From Gymnothorax reevesii (lineage: Eukaryota > Chordata > Actinopteri > Anguilliformes > Muraenidae), in assembly GCA_029721435.1 (NCBI GenBank), contig CM056587.1, positions 16,278,667-16,342,666 of the forward strand: a stretch of 64,000 nucleotides of DNA, in the 5' to 3' direction. Numbering within the stretch: position 1 is the first letter of the stretch; the number at the start of each line of letters is the position of its first letter. The notes under the pieces are model-generated. The model did no database searches, was not told where the DNA came from, and saw nothing but the letters and a program-made list of their open reading frames with translations. This document shows, piece by piece, positions 1 to 13,800 of this stretch. The position numbers were made by a program, and so were the translations under genes.

Positions 1-407
1 ATGTACAAGGCTTGCTCATATGCAACCCCTTCCTGCCAATTCAGGAGAGTGTAGACAGTTCGAGGCTCTCCTCCGAAGCATGCAACTGTCAGCCACCGCT
101 TCTTATACACTCATTGGTTGAATCTTCGCAAGTTCAGAACGAGGGCGGAGGATACCTGGTCATGAACAGGCTTAGAATCTTCCTGACGTCTGGCCAACAG
201 GAGGCGCTTCAGCAACGAACAAGGCAACTATTATTTTCCCTTCCCAATTTGCAATGCTGTAGCGCAATAGCCAATTGTGCACAACTGTGAAAAAGCTGCC
301 GACCCCTGCAGGCTGGTACGAGGTGGGCCTTGAACCCGCGACATGATAAGTCACTTCTGCTTCGCAACGCGATGCTCTACGGAGTGAGCTATCTGGCTGC
401 TCACGCT
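1..407 (-). mobile_element. tRNA-derived SINE (partial at left edge)
   Basis: Read on the minus strand, 407 to about 330 has RNA polymerase III promoter boxes: an A box like TAGCTCACTCCGTAGAGC and a B box GGGTTCAAGGCC. A non-tRNA body follows. The tail, including a CGGAGGAG block and GGTTGCAT..GAGCAA, is shared with the SINE at 22004-22262. The 3' end is cut by the window edge or lies close to it. A tRNA gene is excluded because no cloverleaf continues past the B box. Confidence 0.7.
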
Positions 408-1261
408 AACACAAAGTTAGACTCATGCAGACAACACACGGCGAGCCTTGCACAGGACTACATTTACCGATAATGTGTACATGAGCTGCCCAGATGACCA
501 GTCCCTCACCAGTGACTACCGTCATTCTCACTTTAGCCTCACGGCCTTATAACTAGTTAGATTTCCATCTTTTCGCGCGCAGTATTGTAGGCGTGCAGTT
601 ATTGGAAAATAATTCACACCCTTAGAATGTCCTTCAACCAACCATAACGGAAAATTCACAGAATAAAAATGGTGGCAAAGCCCTGCGCCCGCTTAGCTGA
701 ACATGGCCAAAATGGAACGCCCCCTATTGGCTAAATAATAGGTCCGATTCGGCTCAAAATCGAACTTGGTCTAGACCTTATGACCATATATACACATATG
801 AAATATGGAAAGGACTGGTCATAAACTGAAGACGCTAGAGCTCAGACAAGCCAAACGTTTACGCATGCACGCACACACGGATGCACGCACGCATGACAGA
901 CCATCACTAAAGACCCCGAGCACAGCAAAAGCCCCCTCCGCCTTTCGGCCAAACAGACTAAAAATGCAATAAATTTCTCAATTATTGCAATTCTTCATGC
1001 TTTTAAGATATTTATTCACACAGTTCTTTATGTTAGAGGCCCTTTAATTACACAGGTCCTCAGGTTATAACCCATTAATTAACACTTTTCAATGAGAACA
1101 TCTTTCGCCACAACTGTTGATGCTTACACAACAAATGGATGAAAACATCACCTAAAGGTTGAGAAAATATCAACAAACCTCTAAATTGACAAATATAATA
1201 ATGATAGTGTACCCAGAAAAGGGACCTCTGACCCACAGAGGAACACTGTACATACTACCCC
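408..1261. other. intron or flank, no feature seen
   Basis: No exon or clear repeat boundary seen. A short CA/CG-alternating stretch lies near 863-895. Confidence 0.4.
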
Positions 1262-1592
1262 TTAAAGGTGCACTATGCAAGTTTGTTTACTTTCTGCGCA
1301 ATTATATTTTAGTCTCAATTCGCCGACATCTCTCCACGATCTGCTAACTGCCCTCCCGTGAATTCACTGTACACGGGCTCTGGAGACCGCACAGGCATCA
1401 CAAACTGCAAATAAACACAAGGGGCACAGGCTGTGCCAACAAACCGTTCCGGCCAATCATCGAAAGAGTTGACAGTTATGGAAGCATGGGAAGGAGGGAA
1501 CTATGTGAGGGAGGGGCGGGCTACCTCTGTTTTGTTTGAGTTCGAATGTCAACAGAAATAAAAGTAAACAAACTTGCATAGTGCACCTTTAA
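1262..1592. mobile_element. MITE with 32-bp perfect inverted ends
   Basis: The left end begins TTAAAGGTGCACTATGCAAG and the right end is its exact reverse complement; the match runs for 32 bases, to ACTTT. The 331-base interior has no reading frame. Ends of this kind are typical of non-autonomous DNA transposons in fish; the superfamily (perhaps hAT) is inferred. No clean target duplication is visible. Confidence 0.85.
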
Positions 1593-1657
1593 TACTCAAG
1601 CTACCCTCCATCAAAATATGCAAACACACACATGCACACTTACAAGCACACACTTAC

Positions 1658-1828
1658 CACGTGGTCCAGGAACTCCAGGAAAACCCGAGGGACCTGACTG
1701 GCCTTGGTCTCCAGACGGGCCGTCTCCACCCTTCAGACCAGGATCACCTGGCTCACCAGATGAGCCTTTCATTCCCGAAGGTCCTGGGGGTCCAGGGTCT
1801 CCCTGAAATCCTCTGTCCCCAGGAAAAC
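1658..1828 (-). CDS. col4a2: collagen IV exon e26 (most 3' exon found)
   Basis: Nineteen triplets, including [16 protein letters not shown], similar to a GPVGMKGLSGDRGDAG stretch of human alpha2. 171 bases, acceptor CTCTTCAG, donor GTAAGT, phase 1/1. The next exon must lie beyond the left edge; nothing collagen-like is seen in 1-1657. Confidence 0.91.
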
Positions 1829-4800
1829 CTGAAGAGAAGGGGATGCAAATCTCATTACCAGTGTGTGTATTTCTGTACACATCCACAAATCTCAATATCC
1901 TTTAGGTTTGATAATTACAAACATGTATGCAGAGCATAGACTGTACAAAAAGATGGACGCAGCACCTGGGTCTGAAAAGCACATGCGGAAATCTCTGAAA
2001 ATTGCATTCTATTTAATCACCAGCAGATGGCGATATCGGTGGTTGCAGAAAGAAGTTCAATTCCATAGAAGTCTATGAGAAAATGACCCTACTTTCCCCA
2101 TCTGATTTATTATTTTAATAATGATTTTCCACATTATTTTATGGTATCTATCACAAGTTTCAAGTCTCCTTCGATATATCATGATGTTCAGTTTTGTAAA
2201 TTATGTTCCCAAATAGACTAGAATAAAGGATAAAGCCAGATCTGCTTTATGGGGCGAGGCTATCCTCTGGTCCTTCTCAGATATGGTCAGATCCACATGT
2301 AGATCTACCCTTCGCTCCTACCTGGATCTTCAATTCGTGCTCTCCTCCAATAGGAATCACATCCGGTTTCAAAATGACAAAATGGCACTGATCAAATTGC
2401 CAAAATCGAGGTTTCCTAAATGTTATGCTGAAACCAATGGCAACATCACGGTTGCTTCGTCCATCTTTTTTTACGGTCTCTGATGCAGAGGCAAGCCAAA
2501 TATATATGAATGCAACAAGATGGAATTGGCATTTCATGACACTTCGTGACTCTGAGACAAAAACTGTTTAAGTCGGGCATTTTTAACTTGACTTGCGATA
2601 GCAGTTTACTGCTTACATGGTTCCATTGGAAATAATTGGTGAATTAATCTAATTTGACATTAAATACTTTAAAGGTACATAAAATAAACTCACACACACA
2701 CTCACACACACACACACACACACACACAGGGCAGTCAGCAACATGAAGCACACACATATACTCAGGTAAGAAAAGACTCTTAAAACCTGGTGACAAAAAA
2801 GAAAAGAGACTGATAGAGGCATGTTTAGAATGGGCATTTTGACGAAACGATTCACCAAGATACAAATAAATGAGCTTTATTCTGATGGTAATGAGTTCTT
2901 TTGCCTCACCAATTTCACAACAAAGAGTGTATGCATTCATACATTCACCTAATGACATTTCAGTAAAATGCATACGCAGATATTATACAGTATGTACAGA
3001 TAAACACACACGAGAGACTCGCAAGCCCGCAGCATCGGGCACCCATTGGGCACCACTCATGGGGAAAGCCAATCAGACATGAGGATGTTCATGCGTTAAT
3101 GTGATTGATTGCATTAGCACACGCAACGCATTGTCCAACTGAGTGCAGAGAGCAAACGTATCACGTTTGCTGGAAAGTGAAATTCCCCTGGATAGTTCAT
3201 CCCCTGAGGCCACATAAAACAAGGTATTCTGTGCCTTTTTTAGGTTTAAAGATATGTGTGCCCCGCTCCCATCCGCATCACATGACCAAGAGTTATATGA
3301 TATTATTGAAATCAGAGATTGTTAATGGTTGATTGATAGTGCTTTACTCCATGTTTTTGTTCATCTCAGCCACTTTTATGTCAGATGATTATCTATGTTC
3401 ATGAAAACAGTTTTGCAAAACAATTTTAGAGACATTGTTTCGGTTACTATATGTTCTGTTGTGAATCACTCTCTGAATCGTTGACCGCCATACTCAAGTT
3501 TTTTTTGTGATCGGTCACAGCCATGAAGGCTTTTGTTAAATACCATAACACAGCATTAGATGAGAGACGAGAACTGCCCGACTAAACTCTCCATTGTCCT
3601 ATCATTAAAATAAAGCTAACACTTCAGATACTTAAGCTACTTGGCATTTAGCTGTGTTGGGATGCTGTGCAAAACATGAGTAAAAACAGAATGCCATGAT
3701 TTGCCAGTCCTTCTTGACCCGTATACAATTGAGTATACTTCGATGACAAGATATTTAATGTTCAATCTGATAAATTTCGTTGTTTTTTTTGGAATCATTC
3801 ACTCATTTTGAATTTGATGCCTGAAACACATTCCAAAAAAGCTGGGACAAGGGCAACAAAAGACTGGAAAAGTTGAAGAATGCTCAAAAAACACCTGTTT
3901 GGAACATTCCACAGATTAATTGGAAACAGGTGAGTGTCACGATGAGGTATAAAACAAGCTTCCCCAAAGGCTCAGCCGTTCACAAGCAAGGATGGGGCCA
4001 GGTCCGCCACTTTGTGAACATCAGCGAGAGAAAACAGTCCAACTGTTTACGTAGGAACAATGTTTCTCAACGTGCAACTGCAAGGAATTTCGGGATTTCA
4101 TCATCTACAGTCATAATATCAAAAGAGATCTCTACACATAAGCAGCAAGGCTGAAAACCAACATTGAATGCCCATGACAGTCGGTCCTTCAGGCGGCACT
4201 GCATTAAAAACTGACATCATTCTGTAAATGATATTACCATGTGGGCTCAGGAACACTTCGGAAAACCATTGTCAGTTAACACAGTTTGTTGCTTCATCTA
4301 CAAGTGCACGTTAAAATTCTACCATGCAAAGCGAAAACCATACATCAAAAACACCCAGAAACGCCACCGGCTTCTCTGGGCCTAAGCTAATCTGAGATGG
4401 ACTGACACAAAGTGGGAAAGTGTGCCGTGGTCTGACGAGTCCACATTTCAAATTGTTTCGGAAATCATGCACGTCGTGTCCTCCGGGCTAAAGAAGAAAG
4501 GACCATCCAGATGGTTATCAGCGCAAAGTTCAAAAGCCAGCATCTGTGAAGGTATGGGGATGTGTTAGTGCCCATGGAATGGATAACTTGCATATCTGTG
4601 AAGGCACCATTAATGCTGAATGGTACTTACAGGTTTTGGAGCAACATATGCTACCATCCAAGTGATGTTTTTTTCAGGGACGTCCCTGCTTATTTCAGCA
4701 AGACAATGCCAAGCCACATTCTGCACGTGTTACAACAGTGTGGCTTTGTAGTAAAAGAGGGCTGGTGATAGACTGGCCTACCAGCAGTCCAGACCTGTCT

Positions 4801-7800
4801 CACATCGAAAATGTGTGGCGCATTACGAAGCCCAAAATACAACAACGGGCTGTTAAACAACTGAAGTTGTACATCAAGCAAGAATGGGAAAGAATTCCAC
4901 CTACAAAGCTTCTACAATTAGTGTCTTCAGTTCCGAAACGTTTATTGAGTGTTGTTAAAAGGAAAGGTGATGTAACACAGTGGTAAACAGGCCCCTGTCC
5001 CAGCTTTTTTGGAATGTGTGGCAGGCATCAAATTCAAAATGAGTGAATATTTCCAAAAAAAACAATAAAGTTTCAGTTTGAACATTAAATATCTTGTCTT
5101 TGTAGTGTATTCAATTGAATATAGGTCAAAAAAGATTTGCAAATCATTGTATTCTGTTTTTATTCACGTTTTCCACAACGTCTCTACTTCATTGGAACTG
5201 GGATTTGCACATTTCAAAGACATTTGCGCAATATGAAACCAAATGGAAATTCTAAACGCGGCTATACTGTCATGGTTTGGTCCTGCCGGCATGAGGAGGC
5301 AAGCCGGCGGGCACAGGGACCATGTACCCAAAACTGAATTGAGGGACCCAAGTGCACAGGCTGAGTAAAATATAAATAGAGTTTAATAAAACCCATTAAA
5401 CACCCAGGGGAACAGCAGCGATATTCAGGGCTCCAATACAAATGGCCAGCAAACAATGAGCCAACAGAATACAGCTGCACTGCCAGTGTGGCAGTGCAGC
5501 TCTCAAATACACTCAAGTCACCTCCACCTCAACGAGCAGCAGCTGTAGCTCGTTGAGGTGGAGGTGCAAAAAGGAGAGGGGAGGGCCTGCAGGGCCAGAC
5601 CATCACATATACGTTTTGAAACTGCGGCAAAAGAGTGCCCTGTTGTTGTACAGAGTTGGTGATAGGGGCTGGCCATTCCAACTATTTTGAGGACCCACCG
5701 GTGGGGGGGAAGGGTGGGGGATTGACACCAATGAAAGGAGAGACAACTGTATGACATATACAAACATTTGTAACACAAACACGTAAATACACAAATTGAA
5801 GATTTCTATACACAACCCATACACAAAGAACAGATTGAAATTTGGACTCTACCTGGGCCGCCAGTAACTCCTGGGGTCCCTGAAGGGCCTGGTTGTCCAG
5901 GGAATCCTGGGAATCCTAACTTTCCAGCAGGTCCAGGTCGACCAACTTCCCCCGGCAGGCCAGAACGTCCCGTCTCACCTTTGGATCCAAGTATACCAGG
6001 CATACCGGGCATTCCTGTCAGCGAGGAAAGGAAGGAAGCGATGATGACACAGTAAGCAGCTACGTCCACCAGTTAAAAAACATCCCGGCAAACATTCTGA
6101 CAGTTCACTTTCAAATCAAAGTTGGTTAAAAGAATTCATACAACCTACAACACAAATGGGGGCAGAATATTCGCACATGTTGAGGGCTGAATGAGCATTC
6201 TGATGTAACCGTCACTGCCAGTTCCATGATACAATAGAGTTTTAGAACAATGATCAAGATTTTTGGGGATATATTCCAAACAGCCACTCTACAAAGGGTC
6301 CAAACACATTGTAGCAGCAGACGCTGCCCCGCTGCACTTCCTGACCTGGGTATCCCTGGTTTCCCGCCTCTCCTTTGGGACCCTCAGTGCCTTGGAGCCC
6401 AGGGGGTCCCACATCTCCAGGGGGTCCTGGGGCGGCTCCCATGACTTCCCCGTGAGCCCCCTTCTGCCCCTCCTCTCCGTCTCGACCAGGCTGTCCAGGA
6501 AAACCCGGGGATCCGACTACCCCTTTAGCCCCTGGCAGCCCCATTTCGCCTCGCTGTCCGGCAAAACCTGGGGTCAAATCATATTTGATTCGTCTTTATT
6601 ATCATTGCGCGAAGTGCAAACACTCCAGCAGTGAAATGCAGTTTGGCATCTCACTATAAAAGGCAAAACTGTAAAGTTTTGAAAAAAAAAGCAGATCTGT
6701 AAAGTGCAAAGTGCAAAATTGAAGCGATTGTGATATTTTGGTACCAGAGAACTACCCCCCCCCAAATCACATGATGTGCTACAGAAGCAAAAATAAATTT
6801 GCACAGGTAATCAGAAACCCAAAAAGGTGTCAAAAAGGTGAGTGAAAGACACTGCAACCAGGGATTATAACAAGAGACGAGGGGTATTTAACGGTGGGAA
6901 TCTGTCATGCTTTGCTTGCCTGGTGGTCCCTGGACACCGCCGTTGCCTGGCTCTCCGTGCTCCCCCTTGACTCCCTCCTTCCCCGGTAATCCATCGATGC
7001 CTTTAAGACCGGGCCCACCTGAAACATACAGCATCCCCCCATACCTCCATTACTCCAGGCCCTTGTCCATCCTTACAATATCTGTGAAGCACTGACCACA
7101 TAAAGGTTGCAAAATATACCTGGAAAACCATCAATCCCAGGAAACCCAGGAAAGCCTTGTTGACCAGGTGTACCGGGCAGTAAATCACACTCTCCTAAGA
7201 AAAAAAACACATTAAACACATCACTGATCCATCACTACAGTCATAATCCCAAACGGAAGTCATATCAGATCTGCTGGTGCTGTTCAGGGGTTTATGAGAA
7301 CCTACATGACACCACAGACATGTAGCTCGGTCAGATGGGTGACCTCAATCAATGTGACAGAAATGGGAAACAGCGACTGGTGTCACAATTAATGAACTCC
7401 AAATTTGGCCACCAAAAAGATTTAAGATGAACTCCACCATAAATTACTCATTTATTTAGAGAAGAGAACCTGTCTTTTGCATTGAAATTTGCAGGCAAGC
7501 TTGCTAGCAAAAACTGTCGACATCTGGAGCAGCCTGACAGCCTGAATCACTCACGAGTCCAGAAAATACTGCTTGCGCTATATCTGCAAATTCAAATTAC
7601 CCACTATCTGGAGTTTGCAAATCATTGCATGCAATTTTTATTTACATTTTACAAAACTTCCAAACTTTTTTGGAAGTGACATTTTAGAGGCATTTCTTGA
7701 AAAGCTATTGAATGACCAGAAAAACTCATCTTGAGTCCCTACTGAAAACCTCTTACTGTGATCTGTTTACTGCGCATGCAGCCAATTAGCTCATTTAGTC

Positions 7801-10800
7801 CGGGGAACTGACTTGCATACACACTAGCCATACAGGACCCCGATTGCCAGTCCTTGTTCTAAACACTATGTGGTTCTGAATCAGGGCAGCTCAATTCGGT
7901 TCCTGTTCCGTCATATTGATTTTCATTCCAACCTTAAAATAACTCGCATGATTCTACTAATAAGCAACTATAGACGATCTCTAGCTGCAGAATCAGTTAT
8001 GCTTTGGGTAAGCAACCCTTCAGGAGGGCGGGGTTGGCATTTGGAAGACCAATCCCAAATTCGAAAAGAATTTACCAGCCCTGTTCCAAATAATGAGTCC
8101 TTGAAGCCGAACAATAGCTAATAATAATTCCATCCTCAGGTTTAGCCAAATCGAGGTGTGAGTAAGGTGGGAGGACTAACCTGGAGCACCAGGGGGTCCT
8201 GGGACTCCGACAAAACCATCAAATCCAGCATCGCCCTGGAAACCGCGAGGCCCTCTCTCTGCTCCCATGACCGGGCCTGGGTCACCTGCTGAGCCTGGCT
8301 TCCCCTGCAAACCCGGTACCCCAGGGAACCCCCTCTCTCCTGGGCCTCCAACAGGCCCCTCTCCCTGAAGAACAGATGCACTTACTGCATATTACCTCAA
8401 ACAGGGCATCACCCTAAAACAGGTAATGGCCCATCAAGTACTAACTGGAAATCGTACAGTGTTACATACACAAAAATTAAAGCATCAGCACATTTCTGGA
8501 GTCACAGTTAATAGCTATCAGTACATTTCATTCTTACTTGCAATCAGCAGCACAGATACAGCATAGGAAAGAGGTCATTTTGCGCAGAAAACTGGTGGAA
8601 GACCGAGCGCAATATTCTACTAATGGCACATGCAGCACAGAAGTTCTGTGGAATCACTGGCAAGCTAAAACCGAGCTGAAGGCGGTACATGTGTGATGGC
8701 TGTTGAGTTTTAGACGCCACACGCAGTGGCCAGAATAAAAGGGGAAGACATCAGATGAGAGAGCGACACAAATAAAATAAGAAGGCGTGACTCGCGCAGC
8801 GCTACCAACAGACCTAGATGTCGTCCGGAGAAGGAAGCAAAGCGAGCTCGAAAGAACGAAATGAAAAGGGGGGAAAAAAAAACAAAACTCTCTAAAACTT
8901 GTCCTCAAATATGCAACTAGATCCTTAACAACTCTCTTACTGGAGACTTTACCGGCTTAAGTGCAAACGTAACACTGACACTCTAGCAAGGGAATTGAGG
9001 CGGAACTAGGGCTTATATAGAATCTGGGCGACGCCCCCAATCAATGCCAGCTGGCCCAAGAATTCGATTGAGAGCAAAACGACGTCAACCCGGATGAGAG
9101 CAGCAAAGAAAGCTGTCAAATCCACCAAATCATGACACGATGAATGCCATCATCTGAAAAAGGGCCACAAGGTATGAACAGTAGCTGACCTGGGGGCCAC
9201 GCAGTCCAGGAGCCCCAGGTACCCCTGAAAACCCAGGCCGGCCTCTCTCGCCTCTGTGCCCATCCAGTCCAGCATCTCCTGGCTCTCCACGTTGTCCTGC
9301 AGAGTACACACATACAACCACACACATAAACTAGAAAAGCACTCAGAGAGCGCAGACCTCCGCCAGGGGGCAGCAAACCGGAAAGGCACGGCGATCGGAA
9401 CTCCAGCCCATTGGAAAGACTTGAAATGTTGAACTTTGGCGTATATCTCAGCAGTACTTTGGCCTAGATATGCCAATATTTAATCAGCTGTTCCTTGACT
9501 TAATACCCACCTACCCTGAAAATTTCATCAAAATCTGGACATAAGTTTTTGAGTTATGTTGTACACAAACAAACCAACAAACATACCAACAAACAAACCA
9601 AGAAACAAACCAACAAACAAACGTCACCGAAAACATAACCTCCTTGGCGGAGGTAACAAAGCTAGCTGTCAAATAGGTCTCCGTCATATGTGATGTTCCT
9701 ATGCAAGCACCAGGGCTGTACGGTTCCCAAACACTAAATGGGACACACCCACCTTTCTCAGTGATCACCAGGGTCTCTCCTTTTCTTCCTTTGGGACCTA
9801 GGCCACCCTTTATCCCTGGGAATCCCTGTAAATTGGGCAGGGGGGAAAAAAATAAGAATTCACATTGCCAAAGCCGCACAGTTTTAATGGCCATTCTGAG
9901 TTATATCCACACTATTAACTTATTAACTTCATTCCTTTGGAGGAAAGTGTTTTTATTAAAATGTCAAACAAGACCACCAATTAAAATATTGTGCCATGGG
10001 CACTGAGACTCACCTGTTTTATTTCATTCTTATTGGGGATTCACCCACAGTGGTTTGCAAAACGGAAGTTAGACGTCACAGGGCAACTAGTCCTAGCCTA
10101 ATAAAGTGCTTTTTCTAAGCAGTTCCTAGCACCCCTTGCATCCACACTCATATCACCAATACACGGCAACATATTTCAAAAGTATTCAACCACAAATTCC
10201 TGTATCCCAGAATTATTTGCCATCTGAATGCAGGGATGGGCATAAGCCTGCTAATGACCCCGACCGGTGATAAGCAGGTCAGTTAATGAATGGACAGCAT
10301 GCATAAGAAACCTGTGCCTTACAGGTAATCCAGGCAGCCCTGGCACTCCTGGGGGGCCCTGGTCTCCCTGATGCCCCCACTCGCCCCTCACGCCCGGGAT
10401 GCCTTGTTTGCCTGGTGGCCCTGCATCACCTGGCAGAGCGTTGGTGGTGCCGCAGTCGCACAATCCAGCATCCCCTAAAACAGCAGCAGAGACACACAGA
10501 CCCAGAGCAGTCTGTTAGCTACTTAAACACAATTACACCAGTGGTTCCTAACTTAAAGCTAATGAGACATTTAACCCCCATCAAACACATTGACAGAAAT
10601 GGCTGTGCATTCTCTGACGTCTAAAAACCTAAGATTCAAGTGTTTATATCAGGAAGCAGGACACAGGAGCCAAACGCAGATCTCAGATGAAATGCCGTAG
10701 AGTGTCTACACCGAATACAAGAAGACAACATTAGAGCAAGGAACGGGTGAGGAGGGTAGTCGGAATATGGACCAAGGTGTGCCGGCGACAACCAGAGGGG

Positions 10801-13800
10801 GCCAGGCAATGGCACTGTGAGAGGGACGGGTCTGAGGTCTAAAGCTGAGCCGACAGGCCGGAGGGATCACTGATAAATGTATAATTGATTATACACTTAA
10901 CAAAATTAAGATAAACCACAAACCAAATACTATTCAAGTGGTTATTTTAAGTAATATTTGATCATATAGATGAAAATTAGTAAATCGATAACAATATGCA
11001 GTAAAATAAAAATGATGTCCTTTTGAGAGAAATGATGACAACATTTCATCTTTCAAGCATAGATTAGAATATTGTTTTATTTCCTCACTCGCTAAACTGT
11101 TCAATATGGTTTGAAGTTCATTCCAAAGCGATTCTTTCGATGTTAGAACAGATTTTTTTTATCTTGGTATCAAGCAAATCCCAGATTTGCTCAATCGGAT
11201 TAAGGTCTGGACTTTGAGTGCGCCAAATTTTAAATCTTATGTCACCAGATGACTCTTCTCAACTGAGATAATTCTTGCACAACTTAGAAGTGTATTATTA
11301 TCTTGTTGAAAATAAAATCCCCAACCAATCATTCTCTCTCCAGATGGCAATACGTGCCTCTCAGGGATGTTGCGATACTACGATTTCATCAATTTTTGTG
11401 TGATCACTTCCTCCTTTCGAGCTGACTGAACCCAAAACCATGATATTACCACCTCCATGTTTTACTAAAGGGGTTAAACAGCCATTATTGAAACGTTGTC
11501 CAACCCTACCCAACACACAAGTTCTGCGTTTGGATGAGAAAATTTCAAATTTTGATGCATTAGTCCAAAGGACTTGTTCCCAGTCTGTTGGTGTCCAATC
11601 CTTGAATTTGGCAAAATCAAGTCTTTTTTTGATGTTGCCAGCTGGCAACAACAGGACCAATCAGACAGTTTTCACACAGCCTTCTGGAAATAGTAGATCT
11701 TGATATTATCATTTCTTCATTTAATATCAGCACAGAATTGTCATGCTAACAAATGCTGATTTCTTTTACTTGTCATACACAGGTAATGAACATCAGAGGC
11801 ACTTAACATCTGTTTTGCACCTCTACTGCCACTAGTTTTCAGTGAACCAGTCTCTGTAACGATTATTGGCATTTTTTACAGTACCTTGGCAGGCTTTTAA
11901 TGCCTTCAGAAATTTTTCTGAGTGACCAACCAGCATCATGTAACACTGTGACACAGCACAAAGTTAAAGTCACCTAATATACTGGACCAGTTGACCATCA
12001 GAGGTAATATTACAAAATAATGCTCCCTCAATCCAGTTTAAACAATTTTTAGCATCAATAATCATGGAATGAGCCTTCAAACATTCATTCATGCCATTCA
12101 AGAGTCAAAAAATAAAATTTTCAACACCTTCCAATTGTTATATAAAATTGATGTTTTCAGTGTTTTTGTTCATTACCCATATTTTTACCTCAAAATATTT
12201 TTGGGACTGATTTTTTTGTTTTCATACGATAGTATTTTCAGTACATTTCCACCAAAAAATTGTAAAGTAATATATTAGATGAAAAAGGCCTAGTGTAATC
12301 ATCACGGTCCATGACTGTATTTCGTAGCCACAAGATATGTCATTGCTGAGATTTCGTTAATTTGTGGCGACAGGTTATAACTCGATCCCTCAAGCTCAAG
12401 TCATTCCCACAATTTAGTTAATTTGTGACCACAAGATATAACTTGTTCCTGTAATTTCATTAACTCTTTCCCACGATTCCGTTGACTCAAACTGAGGAAA
12501 CAAGTTATATGTCAAGGCCATGAGATCGCTAAATCATGCGAATGACTCATATCCTGTGACCACAAGCAAACTAAATCATGAGAACAAGTAAACTAAATTG
12601 TGGCAATGAGTAATATCTCGTGGCCACATGATAACTAAATTACATCGTGGCCACAAAATATATTTCTCCTGTGAGAGTATAGTTGAGTCGGGCGATTTAC
12701 TGCTGCTAAACTAAGTGAAACCGCAAACCAAGTCAGTGAACATGGTTTAATCCCTGGTCACAAATCAAGAGAGATGGATAACAATTAAGTTAACTTACGT
12801 GCCATACGTGAGTTTGTGTGTCATGTTCCACTTTGGTTTTTGTTGAGGTCATCAACTTTGGTGTAATGTTCTTTTAATTTGTTTGTGATCTGTTTACGTG
12901 ATTGCCAGATGCCTCTCTCATTCAGTGGCATCGTAATTAGCCTTTGAGTTTCCAGTTTAAGAATTTTAGAATCAGGTTCAATTTCAAATTTGAAGCTCCG
13001 TAGGGTTTAATGGATATTAAATTCTATTTTTGACACACACACATAAATATATATATAAGATGTAAGATGTTCTGCTAACATTAAGCATTTTACTTCATAT
13101 TACCACCTTTACTGGTTTTGGACAGAATTTCTTAACTCTTTACCAATGGCGCAGGCAAATTCCAGTCAGATATGACAAGCAAGTAAGGTTATCAAACTTT
13201 CTGCAATTGCATTTCTTCCGTACAGTGGATTACTTCATTATCTATCAGAAGAAAGCAGAAAATCTCCTCTTTCCCTTGATGACAAAATATATAAATGCTT
13301 GGCAATCATGGAATAGTTTGGCTCTTCGAAGGACAAGACACAATTTTGATTTTGATCGCTCGCTCATGGTGAACATTGTGCATTCACAGACTCAAAAAAT
13401 AAAAAAATCGACAAATATGATGGAAAGTGACACCAAAATGGCATCTTTCATGGTTACCGAGGAAGAGTTGAGCTGAACCTAAATAGTGGTCAATAAATGT
13501 TTTCTCGTGGAAATTCTTTGGAATGGAGGGATATTTTGTCCGAGGAAGAACATCAACAGCTCGTCCATAAATATATATATTTTTTAATGAGGCAGTGTTT
13601 TTCCTAAGCTGTTTTTTCCTCATCAAGGCCAGGTAGGAAACAATTAATCAAGATGATGGCCTGAACTGTGGCAACAAAGCTAACCATCATGTTTGGGTAA
13701 AATTTCTACCTATGACAACTTTTTACACAAAACCCTCTAGGCTGTAATTTTATAATAAATACATATTTTGATTTTTATATTGCTTTGTGGCCAGATATCT

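Larger units (their letters stand above)
5268..5790 (-). repeat. possible LTR-like remnant with hairpins
   Basis: Read on the minus strand, the sequence has an AT-rich polyadenylation-like stretch (TTTTATTAAAC) followed by a GC-rich end finishing TGACA, the layout of the 3' half of many fish LTRs. No partner LTR or internal region is seen. This is a tentative call. Confidence 0.3.

Noticed and set aside
330..407. tRNA gene
   Set aside because: Only A and B boxes are present and SINE body sequence follows; the acceptor stem does not close.
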